A DNA stretch of 64,000 nt, taken from the NCBI GenBank assembly GCA_014843695.1, contig CM026397.1, positions 37,049,858-37,113,857 of the forward strand, read 5' to 3'. Positions within the stretch are counted from its first letter, which is position 1; every line of letters begins with the position of its first letter. Positions 20,216 through 32,200 of the stretch are shown one piece after another. The position numbers and the translations under genes were made by a program. The notes under the pieces are model-generated. The model made no database searches, was not told the DNA's origin, and saw nothing but the letters and a program-made list of their open reading frames with translations. The stretch comes from Archivesica marissinica. Its lineage: Eukaryota; Mollusca; Bivalvia; Venerida; Vesicomyidae.

Positions 20216-20905
20216 TCTGTAGGCCAGTCAGGGCCGTCGCTGGAGCTATTTTTATGATACGCACAGCCAAATATGCTTGTTTGTCGAGTGATCATATCGA
20301 GCGAGTACGCTAGGGGGTCCGGGGGCATGCCCCCCTGAAATTGTTTTAAATGAGGAAGTAATTTCCTGCATTTCACTGCATTTTGTAACGTACAATTGCA
20401 GGACTAAAGTTCTTACGACAATCCGCATAAAGGTATACATTAAGGCTAGATGTATAATATACATGATCTATCACACTTATCAATTAAACAAGCACGTACA
20501 ATAGCACAAACTAAATTTCGAGATGCACCATATTTGCAATGGGCTCAATTATTCCACCACTTCACACACCACGGCGCCTATGTATCCCTACTACCACCCT
20601 GGGGTTTTATTGCATTTTTGGATTTTTCATTTTCTTAGACCAATGATACGCACGTACGTACTTGCGTATGCCCAGCGACGGGCCTGTCAGTGGTTAACAC
20701 GTTGGCCTGACAATAATAAAATTAACAGTCTTTCATTTGGGACTTTAAACCGAGGACTCGTGTCGGTGCTTTACACCATGCACGTAAAAGTGGGTCTCTG
20801 TCTGTACCATTGCACTCTCCTCCAAATATCTAAAATGACTAATCTCTTCATGAGGCGTCGCTCATATGGGCAACCGGTAGCGACGATAAATAAACGTAAA
20901 ACACA
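20213..20905 (+). mobile_element. tRNA-derived SINE fragment split by a MITE
   Basis: The head GGATCTGTAGGCCAGTCA (20213-20230) continues after a 454-bp insertion as GTCAGTGGTTAACACGTTGG (20686 onward). The downstream body CGGTGCTTTACACCATGCACGTAAAAG and TATCTAAAATGACTAAT matches the SINE at 23517. The B box is not recognisable. Confidence 0.6.
20231..20684. mobile_element. 454-bp MITE inserted in a SINE
   Basis: Ends GGGCCGTCGCTGG and CCAGCGACGGGCC are inverted repeats with one mismatch, continued imperfectly by ATGATACGCAC and a related copy at the other end. GTCA flanks both sides. An internal GGGGGCATGCCCCC palindrome sits at 20321-20334. Confidence 0.65.
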
Positions 20906-21089
20906 CACTTTGAACACACCGTCATATTGATAAGGTATTGAAAATGTGTAATTCACTACTTTTCATTTTGTCTCGCATCAAAGTATTGCTATTACATATG
21001 AGAAAATTACTCTAAAATGCTTATAGTTTACCTCAGTTAGAGTATTGTTTGTACTATAATTATTATGGAGTAACTGTTCTAGTTCTTTA

Positions 21090-21980
21090 GAAGATAGAGT
21101 TGTTAAATTTCAAAAAGAGGGCTGTATGGTTAATTCTTGATTATGATTTTGACATCCCTTCAGCTAAATTGGATGACATTTCCATAAAGGGTTATTTTTT
21201 CAAAAACCTTGGTTATAATGATCAAGATTATGGTCTACTTTACATCTGTATCATCCCATACCTAGACGTATTCAGAAAGTCATTTGTCTACTTTACATCT
21301 GTATCATCCCATACCTAGAAGTATTCAGAAAGTCATGTGTCTACTTTACATCTGTATCATCCCATACCTAGAAGTATTCAGAAAGTCATTTGTCTACTTT
21401 ACATCTGTATCATCCCATACCTAGAAGTATTCAGAACACACACACGTCTACTTTACATCTGTATCATCCCATACCTAGAAGTATTCAGAAAGTCATTGTC
21501 TACTTTACATCTATATCATCCCATACCTAGAAGTATTCAGAAAGTCATTTGTCTACTTTACATCTGTATCATCCCATACCTAGAAGTATTCAGAAAGTCA
21601 TTTGTCTACTTTACATCTATATCATCCCATACCTAGAAGTATTCAGAAAGTCATTTGTCTACTTTACATCTGTATCATCCCATACCTAGAAGTATTCAGA
21701 AAGTCATTTGTCTACTTTACATCTATATCATCCCATACCTAGAAGTATTCAGAAAGTCATTTGTCTACTTTACATCTGTATCATCCCATACCTAGAAGTA
21801 TTCAGAAAGTCATTTGTCTACTTTACCACTGTATCATCCCATACCTAGAAGTATTCAGAAAGTCATGTGTCTACTTTGGCACTACTATCAGGAATGATTT
21901 ACCAAATAATATACAATATCCTCATACGTCAGTCAATTTAGTCTTTCTACTAATTTGGAGCAGATCGCAATTATAATTTA
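21090..21980 (+). pseudogene. LINE C-terminal remnant disrupted by a 53-bp tandem expansion
   Basis: Before the repeats, the plus strand translates as KKRAVWLILDYDFDIPSAKL, resembling the QKRAARIILD.DF..PS region at the end of many invertebrate LINE ORF2 proteins. After the repeats it resumes with YFGTTIRNDLPNNIQ, resembling the later C-terminal segment F...IWNSLP. The repeat unit itself contains the join FRKS.VYF. I infer that one 53-bp stretch of the LINE coding sequence expanded in place. Similarity is from memory of the family. Confidence 0.6.
21233..21870. repeat. 53-bp minisatellite, about 12 copies
   Basis: The unit starts GTCTACTTTACATCTGTATC and ends AGAAAGTCATTT. Variants are TCTATATC for TCTGTATC, TTACCACTG in the last-but-one unit, and one unit with ACACACAC in place of AAAGTCATTT. 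Confidence 0.95.
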
Positions 21981-21991
21981 TTATATACTAG

Positions 21992-22188
21992 AGGACATAG
22001 AAAACGCACACCTACATTATATGATTATTATTACATGAAAACGTTATACGAAGGATTCCATTAAAGATATATCACATCTTTATTACAAAACACAAACTGA
22101 ACAACTAAAAAGATGTATTTATATAGTTATTGTTTTTCATGTAAAAACTAAAAACACACTTATCCGAAGTGTACGTTTTCTATGTCCT
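21992..22188. mobile_element. 197-bp MITE with 20-bp terminal inverted repeats
   Basis: The left end AGGACATAGAAAACGCACAC and right end GTGTACGTTTTCTATGTCCT match in reverse complement with one mismatch. No coding capacity. Confidence 0.75.
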
Positions 22189-23177
22189 TATAACAATGGG
22201 AAGTAATCGTAGCGGGTATAATCTGCATTATAAACATAATTTGTACGGTTGCTTCCCATTAGTTGACACACTATTATTCGTAGGATACAATTCTGATGCA
22301 ATACTCATTTGCGTTTCTAGAATGTCTTCATATTGTAATCTAGTGATGTATATCAACAATGTGCCCCTGTTATGACACAATGATACTTGGGTCGATCGCG
22401 TAGATATTCCATCACCCACACTTCATACACATTGCATGATCCTTACACACTGCCATCGGCTTTGCAATATATATGTATTTACTACGATAGCATTTGGCAA
22501 CTCGTAAACGCATAAAGCAACTTTCCAAAAAAGCAGATAACCCGATCAGAAAGAACAGAACGTGCCATCTGATCAGGGTATGTTTTTTATTTTCGTGGTT
22601 TTGAACCCGAAAACATTAAAATTATGTCCAGACCCCAAGCGCCTGTGGCCGGGAAAGGCGTTGCAAGGAGTTAATTTCTACACCAGCTACATTACTTACA
22701 AATTCCAGCCATGTTAAATACCGCCCGATTTCTATTTTAGTATATTAGGCTATTCATATTCGGGTGGGTGCAACGATTTCCAAAACAGACGTAATCAGTA
22801 TACAATTAAATCGTCCCTCCCGTCCACGAGCTCTGTTTACGACGCAATGTGAATCGACTTTATATACTCACTAAATATAGCGCGTTTAAGTCACATGACT
22901 GATTTTCTCCGGGTACGGATCCAGGGGTCAAATTTGAGAACATAGTTTGACGTCATATATGAAATATCAGTCACGATTGTTTTGCTACGGTTTTAATATT
23001 TGCATGGGTAGAATTTACATTTACGCCAACATTGTTACTTCTAAATCCAGTATATTAAGAACATTGATAGATAGTTGCTAGCCTATGTAAACGTGGATAT
23101 ATAATGCAGACACTATATAACGCAGCATCATGCTGAAGTAACAAATGGTAATAATTTGCTTAGTAATATGTGCACGA
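22189..23177. other. spacer, no gene recognised
   Basis: No tandem repeat. GTCCAGACCCCAAGCGCCTG near 22627 resembles the unit of the 80-bp repeats at 24318. A TGACGTCA octamer lies near 22949. Short open frames on both strands show no domain. Confidence 0.5.
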
Positions 23178-23325
23178 CAGGGGCGTAGCTAGTGATTTTG
23201 AATTTGCAGGCACGACTAATAATATTGAGCATCAAAGATGTGCTGTTGCTAGATGGGTGTGGCGGCATGCTCCCCTGGGAAAAGTTAAATCGTAGAACGT
23301 CAATGGTGCAATCTGGCACATTTTA
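23178..23325. mobile_element. non-autonomous element fragment
   Basis: AGGGGCGTAGCTAG at the left and GCGGCATGCTCCCCTGGGAAA internally follow the same plan as the MITE at 20231 (GGGCCGTCGCTGG, GGGGGCATGCCCCCCTGAAA). Terminal repeats not resolved. Confidence 0.4.
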
Positions 23326-23516
23326 ATGTACGTCTTTAGACGTTCAGATTTCGATATATTCACAGAGATGTACCCCCATCATACCCCACCCCAGATATTT
23401 CATTTTCTGGAACAATCTGCAGGCCCGGGCCTTCAGTGCCTTATAGTAGCTACGTGCCAGCACGGAAAATATGCTGCTATATATGACTGGGTTCTTAAAC
23501 GATATATGATAGGTGG

Positions 23517-23750
23517 GTCGGTCCGTGGTCCATTGGTTAACACGTTACTGCGAATCCAGGAATTGGCAGATTAGATCAACCGGTGATCGCGTGTTCGATC
23601 CCCCATCTGACCTTTGAAATATTAACTTTAAAATGATACTATAAACTGAGATTGCATGTATCAGTGCTATACACCGGGCATGTAAAAGAACAAGGAAGGT
23701 TTCTGGACTCGGAACGTCTTCTGTATCTCCAAAACATAAAATGACTAAAT
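23517..23750 (+). mobile_element. tRNA-derived SINE, family 1
   Basis: Head with A-box-like GGTCCATTGGTTAACACG and B box GTGTTCGATCCCC (about 23591). Body CAGTGCTATACACCGGGCATGTAAAAG and tail CTCCAAAACATAAAATGACTAAAT, shared with the split copy at 20213-20905. Likely transcribed by Pol III when active. Confidence 0.7.
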
Positions 23751-23780
23751 ATACTGCTGGAAGCACAGTGGTTTGTGGAA

Positions 23781-24015
23781 GTCGTGATAGCGCAGTGGAT
23801 GCGCGTTCGCTTCAGGTGCGAACGGTCCGGAGTTCGATCCTCGCTGGAGCCGTTACGATTGTGCGCTTATGCAAGGCATTTAAATTCCACGTTGCCTCTT
23901 CTCTCTCCCTCGTGGCGATGGATTACATCAGGAATGAGGTCTCGAGAGTGATTAATATAAGTTTAAATAACTTGTTTCGCAATCGAGCTAAAATAAATTT
24001 GTATAAACTAAACTG
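23781..24015 (+). mobile_element. tRNA-derived SINE, family 2
   Basis: tRNA-like head 23781-23852 with A box TAGCGCAGTGGATG, an excellent anticodon hairpin (GTTCGC/GCGAAC, loop TTCAGGT, would-be anticodon CAG) and B box GAGTTCGATCC. The acceptor ends do not pair well, which argues against a functional tRNA. The body (GTGCGCTTATGCAAGGCATTT, then a pyrimidine-rich GCCTCTTCTCTCTCC) is typical of animal tRNA-SINEs. Confidence 0.7.
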
Positions 24016-24317
24016 AAGCACCGTGCAAACGGCGCCGGTATCCATTCTTAGCCTGTATATTGGAGAAATCGCAGATATTGTTATTGATTTTTGGTTTTTC
24101 ATTTGTAAACAGGCGATGTATAGACGTCCAAACAACATTCGTGTTCACAAGATAGACAAGCGAGTTCTGCAAAGAACTAAAACAGTACAAGTAAGTTTAG
24201 ATACTGACAAATTACGGGCGTTCAAATGTATTACACACGGTTTGTTTACATATCAGACTGTTGTATTTCGGTGTATGGCTACAATAGTGACTGGGTGTCA
24301 TATAGAAAAACAAAAAT

Positions 24318-24520
24318 GGTTTAGAACCCAAACCCATTGGTCCAGACCCCACGCGTCTGTGACCAGCGGCGATGATAGATAAACATATTCAAAGTCTGGT
24401 TTAGAACCTGAAACCATTGGTCCAGACCCCACGCGTATGTGACAAGCGGCGATGATATATACATATATTCAAAATATGGTTTAGAACCCGAAACCATTGG
24501 TCCAGACCCCACCCCAGATA
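24318..24520. repeat. 80-bp tandem repeat, 2.5 copies
   Basis: Starts of GGTTTAGAACC at 24318, 24398 and 24478. The unit includes CCATTGGTCCAGACCCCACG and GCGGCGATGATA. The overlapping minus-strand open frames are products of the repetition. Confidence 0.9.
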
Positions 24521-24934
24521 AACATATTCAAAAGTGCACAGGCTGCAGCTGCTAAATGAATTCCAAGTATCTTTGCATTGCACGTTATAGTGTCTTATCT
24601 ATTCCGTAGTGTTGTTAATATGTCACGTTGTTGTTTACGTTGCGTGTCCTCTAGTAGTGTACTGTTAGATAAGAGATGGCTGATGCAATGGCGAACTCGT
24701 ATGTTATATCATAATGGCGTTGAGCCAAGAGGTGGTGCACACTAAACACAGTGTATATTGGGACGGGCACCTTCCTACAACAATAACAGCTAGAGAGTCG
24801 CCATAATTATGATCAGTTAATACGACGTAAAACCCATTAAGACAAATATAAGATGTCGTGATGTTGGTTTTTCGGCACGTCACAATATACATATGTTGTA
24901 TACATATGCATTGTATATTTCTTTTTAAAACACT
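24521..24934. other. spacer with a probable SINE tail
   Basis: AGAGAGTCGCCATAATTATG and AATACGACGTAAAACCC (about 24791-24834) look like the 3' domain of a SINE related to that at 25591 (GAGAGTCGCCATATG). No gene recognised. Confidence 0.4.
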
Positions 24935-25140
24935 GTTTGACGTCATACCTTTGTACTTGCAGTCCATTATTATTAACATTGGACTGTTGTCAAAAGGCCA
25001 GAGTTTGACGTCATACCTTTGTACTTGCAGTCCATTATTATTAATATAGGACTGTTGTCAAAAGGCCAGAGTTTGACGTCATACCTTTGTACTTGTACGT
25101 TGTACCTTTGTACTTGTCAAAAGGCCAGCGTATTATATTA
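24935..25140. repeat. 68-bp tandem repeat carrying TGACGTCA
   Basis: GTTTGACGTCATACC occurs at 24935, 25003 and 25071, followed by CTTTGTACTTGCAGTCCATT and AAAAGGCCAGAG. The third unit is truncated and followed by a shorter duplication of TACCTTTGTACTTG. Each unit presents the CRE-type octamer TGACGTCA. Confidence 0.92.
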
Positions 25141-25590
25141 AATCCTACGCGTAGATGTACGAAATTAAGCATTTTAATTAGTAGGATCTAGTTATATAAG
25201 TGTGTGTTTTAATATTGGATGGTTTTCTGCTTATTTTCTATACGTAATTATGTAGAAATTATTGACTATCCCGAGACATGCTGCGTCACGGCGACGTTAA
25301 TTTATTCCGTATAATTAAGTTTAACATATAGCATGCATCAACGAAATGAACGTGCTGGTGCATGATCTTGCTAAATGTGCATGTTGTAGTAGCTGGTTTA
25401 TTGATGGTTCAGTACAACCTCACGTGAAATGCATTTACAATATACACATGCATTTAACCCGTACTGTGCATTAATTAGATAGCGCAATGTGCATTAATTT
25501 TATACCAGCATTATGCATTAATTAGATGTCCGTACAGTTTTCCTTTGGTTCTTATCCAGTGCAATGCCTGGATTGCTATGAAAAAGTGCA
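25141..25590. other. A+T-rich spacer, nothing recognised
   Basis: Three spaced occurrences of GTGCATTAATT or a near variant (about 25470-25525) are the only regularity I see. Confidence 0.5.
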
Positions 25591-25830
25591 AGAGGCCTCT
25601 GTGACCGAGTAGAAACAGTCGTTCACCTCGAATCACTTTCCCCTCACCACTGTAGGTTCAAATCCCATTGGGGTGTCAAATAATTTCAAGCTAGCTGGCT
25701 TGCGAAAGGTACGTGTTTCTACCCAGATGGCCAGAGTCTGTATTATTGGAAGGGACATCCGGGGTATTCATCCACCAATATTAGCTGGAGAGTCGCCATA
25801 TGCCCTAAGCTGTTTGGGAGAAACAACATT
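25591..25830 (+). mobile_element. tRNA-derived SINE, family 3
   Basis: tRNA-like head with GTGACCGAGTAG as a diverged A box and AGGTTCAAATCCC as a good B box (about 25652). The body AGCTGGCTTGCGAAAGGTACG to TTTCTACCCAGATGGCC is followed by the tail GAGTCGCCATATGCCCTAA. The body resembles the unit of the 48-bp minisatellite at 56762, and the tail resembles 57515-57535. Confidence 0.65.
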
Positions 25831-26269
25831 AGTTATACAGCGCCGTGCATACATGAATCAAATATACAACACGAGTACCACTGTGCTATATACCAAATAA
25901 GCGCTCAACTGCCGCATAGAAACGGAAATAACTGTCCACGCATGCGCATTCAACGTAGGGCAAATGAGAAGCGGAAGTAACTATGACGCAATATATATTA
26001 ACATCGACTTTCATTAAATGTTGGCAAGATGAGTACGTATTTTAGCAACTTAAAGAGAGAAGATAGGCAATGGTATGTGCAGAAGTTATTGTGGCTATAA
26101 TTTGGCATGGCAGACGACCCATTCTCGTTGCTTGAGAAGAAAGTATCTGCAAAATCGACGTCAAAGTGTGGCGCATGGCTGGATGATGTCAGGAAATGGC
26201 CGACTCCAAGCAGATATAGTGCACAAACACTGGCTTGACTAGATACTGACAACGCAATCTTGTGCGCAA
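25831..26269. other. spacer with one small open frame
   Basis: A 43-codon plus-strand frame at 26107-26238 starts MADDPFSLLEKK and contains CGAWLDDVRKWP. The W.DDV..WP pattern faintly recalls the N-terminus of transposon-linked SWIM/exonuclease-type proteins, but I cannot support a gene. Nothing else seen. Confidence 0.3.
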
Positions 26270-29200
26270 TCGCAGCACGGGCAATACGACGTCAAATTGA
26301 CGATTATCACAATCAATTCATGGATTGTACGACCCCAAATAAACCTTGTGTACATTCATAGCTTGGACCAGACTTAATATAACAGCTTGTGTTATGTACA
26401 GGCTATACGACTCCAATATATACATAATGTATATAATACTATGTTTCACAATCACAGCAAAGGCTATGCAACGCAAAACAAACTTGATGCACAATCACAG
26501 CATGGACAATATACGGCACCAAGTAGACCTTGTGGGCAATCACATCACAACATGGGCTAACATATGCTGCACCAAGCTGAACTTGTGAACAATGACAGCA
26601 TGGGCTAGGCTGCACCAAACGGACCTTGCGAACAAAGACAGCATGCGCAAGGCTGCACAAACAGATCATGTGAACAATGCCAGCATGGGCTAAGCTGCAC
26701 CAAACAGACCTTGTGAACAACGATAGCATGCGCAAGGCTGCACAAACAGATACTGTTAACAACGATAGCATGCGCTATCTAGCGCCAAGCATAACTAGTG
26801 AACAATGGCAGCATAGGCTAGGCCGAATCTAGCGGACCTTGTTAACAATGACAGCATGGACTGGGCTGCACCAAACAGACATTATGAACAATGACCGCAT
26901 GGGCTATGCTGCACCAAACAGACCGTGTGAACAATGCCAGCATGGACTAGGTTGCACCATACAGACCATGAGAAAAAGGACAGCATGGACTAGGTTGCGC
27001 CATACAGACCATGTGAACAATGACAGCATGGGCTAGGCTGCACCATACAGACCATGTGAACAATGACCGCATGGGCTAGGCTGCACCATACAGACCATGT
27101 GAACAATGACAGCATGGACTAGGCTGCACCAAACAGACCATGTGAACAATGCCAGCATGTGCTAGGCTGCACCATACAGACCATGTGAACAATGACAGCA
27201 TGGGCTAGGCTGCGCCATACAGACCATGTGAACAATGCCAGCATGGACTAGGCTGCATCATACAGATGATGTGAACAATGCCAGCATGGGCTAGGCTGCA
27301 CCAAACAGACCATGTGAACAATGCCAGCATGGGCTAGGCTGCACCATACAGACCATGTGAACAATGCCAGCATGGACTAGGCTGCATCATACAGATGATG
27401 TGAACAATGCCAGCATGGGCTAGGCTGCACCAAACAGACTATATGAACAATGCCAGCATAGACTAGGCTGCACCATACAGACCATGTGAACAATGGCAGC
27501 AAAGGCTAGGCTGCGCCAAACATACCATGTGAACAATGACAGCATGGGCTAGGCTGCACCAAACAGACCATCTGAACAATGCCAGCATAGGCTAGGCTGC
27601 GCCAAACATACCATGTGGACAATGACAGCATGGGCTAGGCTGCGCCATACAGATGATGTGAACAATAGCAGCATGGGCTAGGCTGAGCCATACAGATGAT
27701 GTCAACAATGACAGCATGGGCTAGGCTGCGCCATACAGACCATGTGAACAATGCCAGAATGGGCTAGGCTGCACCATACAGACCATGTGAACAATGCCAG
27801 CATGGACTAGGCTGCACCAAACAGACCATATGAACAATGCCAGCATAGGCTAGGCTGCACCATACAGACCATGTGAACAATGGCAGCATAGGCTAGGCTG
27901 CGCCAAACATACCATGTGAACAATGACAGCAGGGCTAGGCTGCACCAAACAGACCATCTGAACAATGCCAGCATAGGCTAGGCTGCGCCAAACATAACAT
28001 GTGGACAATGACAGCATGGGCTAGGCTGCGCCATACAGATGATGTGAACAATAGCAGGATGGGCTAGGCTGAGCCATACAGATGATGTGAACAATGACAG
28101 CATGGGCTAGGCTGCGCCATACAGACCATGTGAACAATGCCAGAATGGGCTAGGCTGCACCATACAGACCATGTGAACAATGCCAGCATGGACTAGGCTG
28201 CACCAAACAGACCATATGAACAATGCAAGCATAGGCTAGGCTGCACCATACAGACCATGTGAACAATGGCAGCATAGGCTAGGCTGCGCCAAACATACCA
28301 TGTGAACAATGACAGCATGGGCTAGGCTGCACCAAACAGACCATATGAACAATGCCAGCATAGGCTAGGCTGTACCATACAGACCATGTGAACAATGGCA
28401 GCATAGGCTAGGCTGCGCCAAACATACCATGTGATCAATGACAGCATGGGCTAGGCTGCACCAAACAGACCATGTGAACAATGCCAGCATGGCCTAGGCT
28501 GCACCAAACAGACCATGTGAACAATGACATCATGGGCTAGGCTGCACCAAACATACCATGTGAACAATGCCAGTATGGGCTAGGCTGCACCATACAGATC
28601 ATGTGAACAATGCCAGCATAGGCTAGGCTGCGCAAAACATACCATGTGAACAATGACAGCATGGGCTAGGCTGCGCCATACAGATGATGTGAACAATGCC
28701 AGCATGGGCTAGGCTGCACCAAACAGACCATGTGAACAATGCCAGCATGGGCTAGGCTGCGCCATACAGATGATGTGAACAATGCCAGCATGGGCTAGGC
28801 TGAGCCATACAGATGATGTGAACAATGACAGCATTGGCTAGGCTGCGCCATACAGACCATGTGAACAATGCCAGCATGGGCTAGGCAGCGCCATACAGAT
28901 GATGTGAACAATGACCGCATGGGCTAGTCTGCACCAAACAGACCATGTGAACAATGACTGCATGGGCTAGAATGCGCCATGCAGATGATGTGAACAATGA
29001 CAGCATGGGCTTGGCTGCACCATACAGACCATGTGAACAATGACAGCATGGGCTAGGCTGCACCAAACAGACCATGTGAACAATGACAACATGGGCTATG
29101 CTGCACCACACAGACCATGTGAACAATGACCGCATGGGCTAGGCTGCACCATACAGACCATGTGAACAATGACAGCATGGGCTAGGCTGCGCCATACAGA

Positions 29201-32200
29201 CCATGTGAACAATGCCAGCATGGACTAGGCTGCATCATACAGAGGATGTGAACAATGCCAGCGTGGGATAGGCTGCACCAATCAAACCATGTGAACAATG
29301 CCAGCATGGGCTAGGCTGCACCATACAGACCATGTGAACAATGGCAGCATGGACTAGGCTGCATCATACAGATGATGTGACCAATGCCAGCGTGGGCTAG
29401 GCTGCACCAAACAGACCATGTGAACAATGCCAGCATGGGCTAGGCTGCACCATACAGACCATGTGAACAATGACAGCATGGGCTAGGCTGCGCCATACAG
29501 ACCATGTGAACAATGCCAGCATGGACTAGGCTGCATCATACAGATGATGTGAACAATGCCAGCGTGGGCTAGGCGGCACCAAACAGACCATGTGAACAAT
29601 GCCAGCCTGGGCTAGGCTGCACCATACAGACCATGTGAACAAAGCCAGCATGGACTAGGCTGCATCATACAGATGATGTGAACAATGCCAGCATGGGCTA
29701 GGCTGCACCAAACAGACCATATGAACAATACCAGCATAGGCTAGGCTGCACCATACAGATCATGTGAACAATGGCAGCATAGGCTAGGCTGCGCCAAACA
29801 TATCATGTGAATAATGACAGCATGGGCTAGGCTGCACCAAACATACCATGTGAACAATGCCAGCATGGGCTAGGCTGCACCATCCAGACCATCTGAACAA
29901 TGCCAGCATAGGCTAGGCTGCCCCAAACATACCATGTGAACAATGACAGCATAGGCTAGGCTGCACCAAACAGACCATGTGAACAATGCCAGCATGGGCT
30001 AGGCTGCGCCGTACAGATGATGTGAACAATGCCAGCATGGGCTAGGCTTCGCCATACAGATGATGTTAACAATAGAAGCATGGGCTAGGCTGCACCAAAC
30101 AGACCATGTGAACAATGACATCATGGGCTAGGCTGCACCAAACATACCATGTGAACAATGCCAGTATGGGCTAGGCTGCACCATACAGATGATGTGAACA
30201 ATGCCAGCATGGGCTAGGCTACACCAAACAGACCATGTGAACAATGCCAGCATGGGCTAGGCTGCGCCATACAGATGATGTGAACAATGCCAACATGGGT
30301 TAGGCTGAGCCATACAGATGATGGGAACAATGACAGCATTGGCTAGGCTGCGCCATACAGACCATGTGAACAATGCCAGCATGGGCTAGGCTGCGCCATA
30401 CAGATGATGTGAACAATGCCAACATGGGTTAGGCTGAGCCATACAGATGATGGGAACAATGACAGCATTGGCTAGGCTGCGCCATACAGACCATGTGAAC
30501 AATGCCAGCATGGGCTAGGCTGCGCCATACAGATGATGTGAACAATGACCACATGGGCTAGGCTGCACCAAACAGACCATGTGAACAATGACTGCATGGG
30601 CTAGGCTGCGCCATACAGATGATGTGAACAATGACAGCATGGGCTAGGCTGCACCATACTGACCATGTGAACAATGACAGCATGGGCTAGGCTGCACCAT
30701 ACAGACCATGTGAACAATGCCAGCATGGGCTAGGCTGCACCATACAGACCATGTGAACAATGACAGCATGGGCTAGGCTGCGCCATACAGACCATGTGAA
30801 CAATGCCAGCATGGACTAGGCTGCATCATACAGATGATGTGAACAATGCCAGCATGGGCTAGGCTGCACCAAACAGACCATGTGAACAATACCAGCATAG
30901 GCTAGGCTGCACCATACAGACCATGTGAACAATGGCAGCATAGGCTAGGCTGCGCCAAACATATCATGTGAATAATGACAGCATTGGCTAGGCTGCACCA
31001 AACATACCATGTGAACAATGCCAGCATGGGCTAGGCTGCACCATCCAGACCATCTGAACAATGCCAGCATAGGCTAGGCTGCCCCAAACATACCATGTGA
31101 ACAATGACAGCATGGGCTAGGCTGCACCAAACAGACCATGTGAACAATGCCAGCATGGGCTAGGCTGCGCCGTACAGATGATGTGAACAATGCCAGCATG
31201 GGCTAAGCTTCGCCATACAGATGATGTTAACAATAGCAGCATGGGCTAGGCTGCACCAAACAGACCATGTTAACAATGGCAGCATGGGCTAGGCTGGGCC
31301 ATACAGATGATGTGAACAATGACAGCATGGGCTAGGCTGCGCCATACAGACCATGTGAACAATGCCAGAATGGACTAGGCTGCACCAAACAGACCATATG
31401 AACAATGCCAGCATAGGCTAGGCTGCACCATACAGACCATGTGAACAATGGCAGCATAGGCTAGGCTGCGCCAAACATACCATGTGAACAATGACAGCAT
31501 GGGCTAGGCTGCACCAAACAGACCATGTGAACAATGGCAGCATAGGCTAGGCTGCACCAAACATACCATGTGAACAATGACAGCATGGGCTAGGCTGCAC
31601 CAAACAGACCATATGAACAATGCCAGCATAGGCTAGGCTGCACCAAACAGACCATGTGAACAATGCCAGCATAGGCTAGGCTGCGCCAAACATACCATGT
31701 GAACAATGACAGCATGGGCTAGGCTGCGCCAAACATACCATGTGAACAATGACAGCATGGGCTAGGCTGCGCCATACAGACCATGTGAACAATGCCAGCA
31801 TGGGCTAGGCTGCGCCATACAGATGATGTGAACAATGACCACATGGGATAGGCTGCACCAAACAGACCATGTGAACAATGACTGCATGGGCTAGGATGCG
31901 CCATACAGATGATGTGAACAATGACAGCATGGGCTAGGCTGCACCATACTGACCATGTGAACAATGACAGCATGGGCTAGGCTGCACCATACAGACCATG
32001 TGAACAATGACAGCATGGGCTAGGCTGCACCACACAGACCATGTGAACAATGACCGCATGGGCTAGGCTGCACCATACAGACCATGTGAACAATGACAGC
32101 ATGGGCTAGGCTGCGCCATACAGACCATGTGAACAATGCCAGCATGGACTAGGCTGCATCATACAGACCATGTGAACAATGGCAGCATAGGCTAGGCTGC

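Noticed and set aside
20007..20376. Cys/Val-rich and Thr/His-rich open frames over the AC microsatellite
   Set aside because: Translation of a dinucleotide/tetranucleotide repeat.
23781..23852. Functional tRNA-Leu(CAG)
   Set aside because: The anticodon hairpin is good but the acceptor strands do not pair and the sequence continues into a SINE body.
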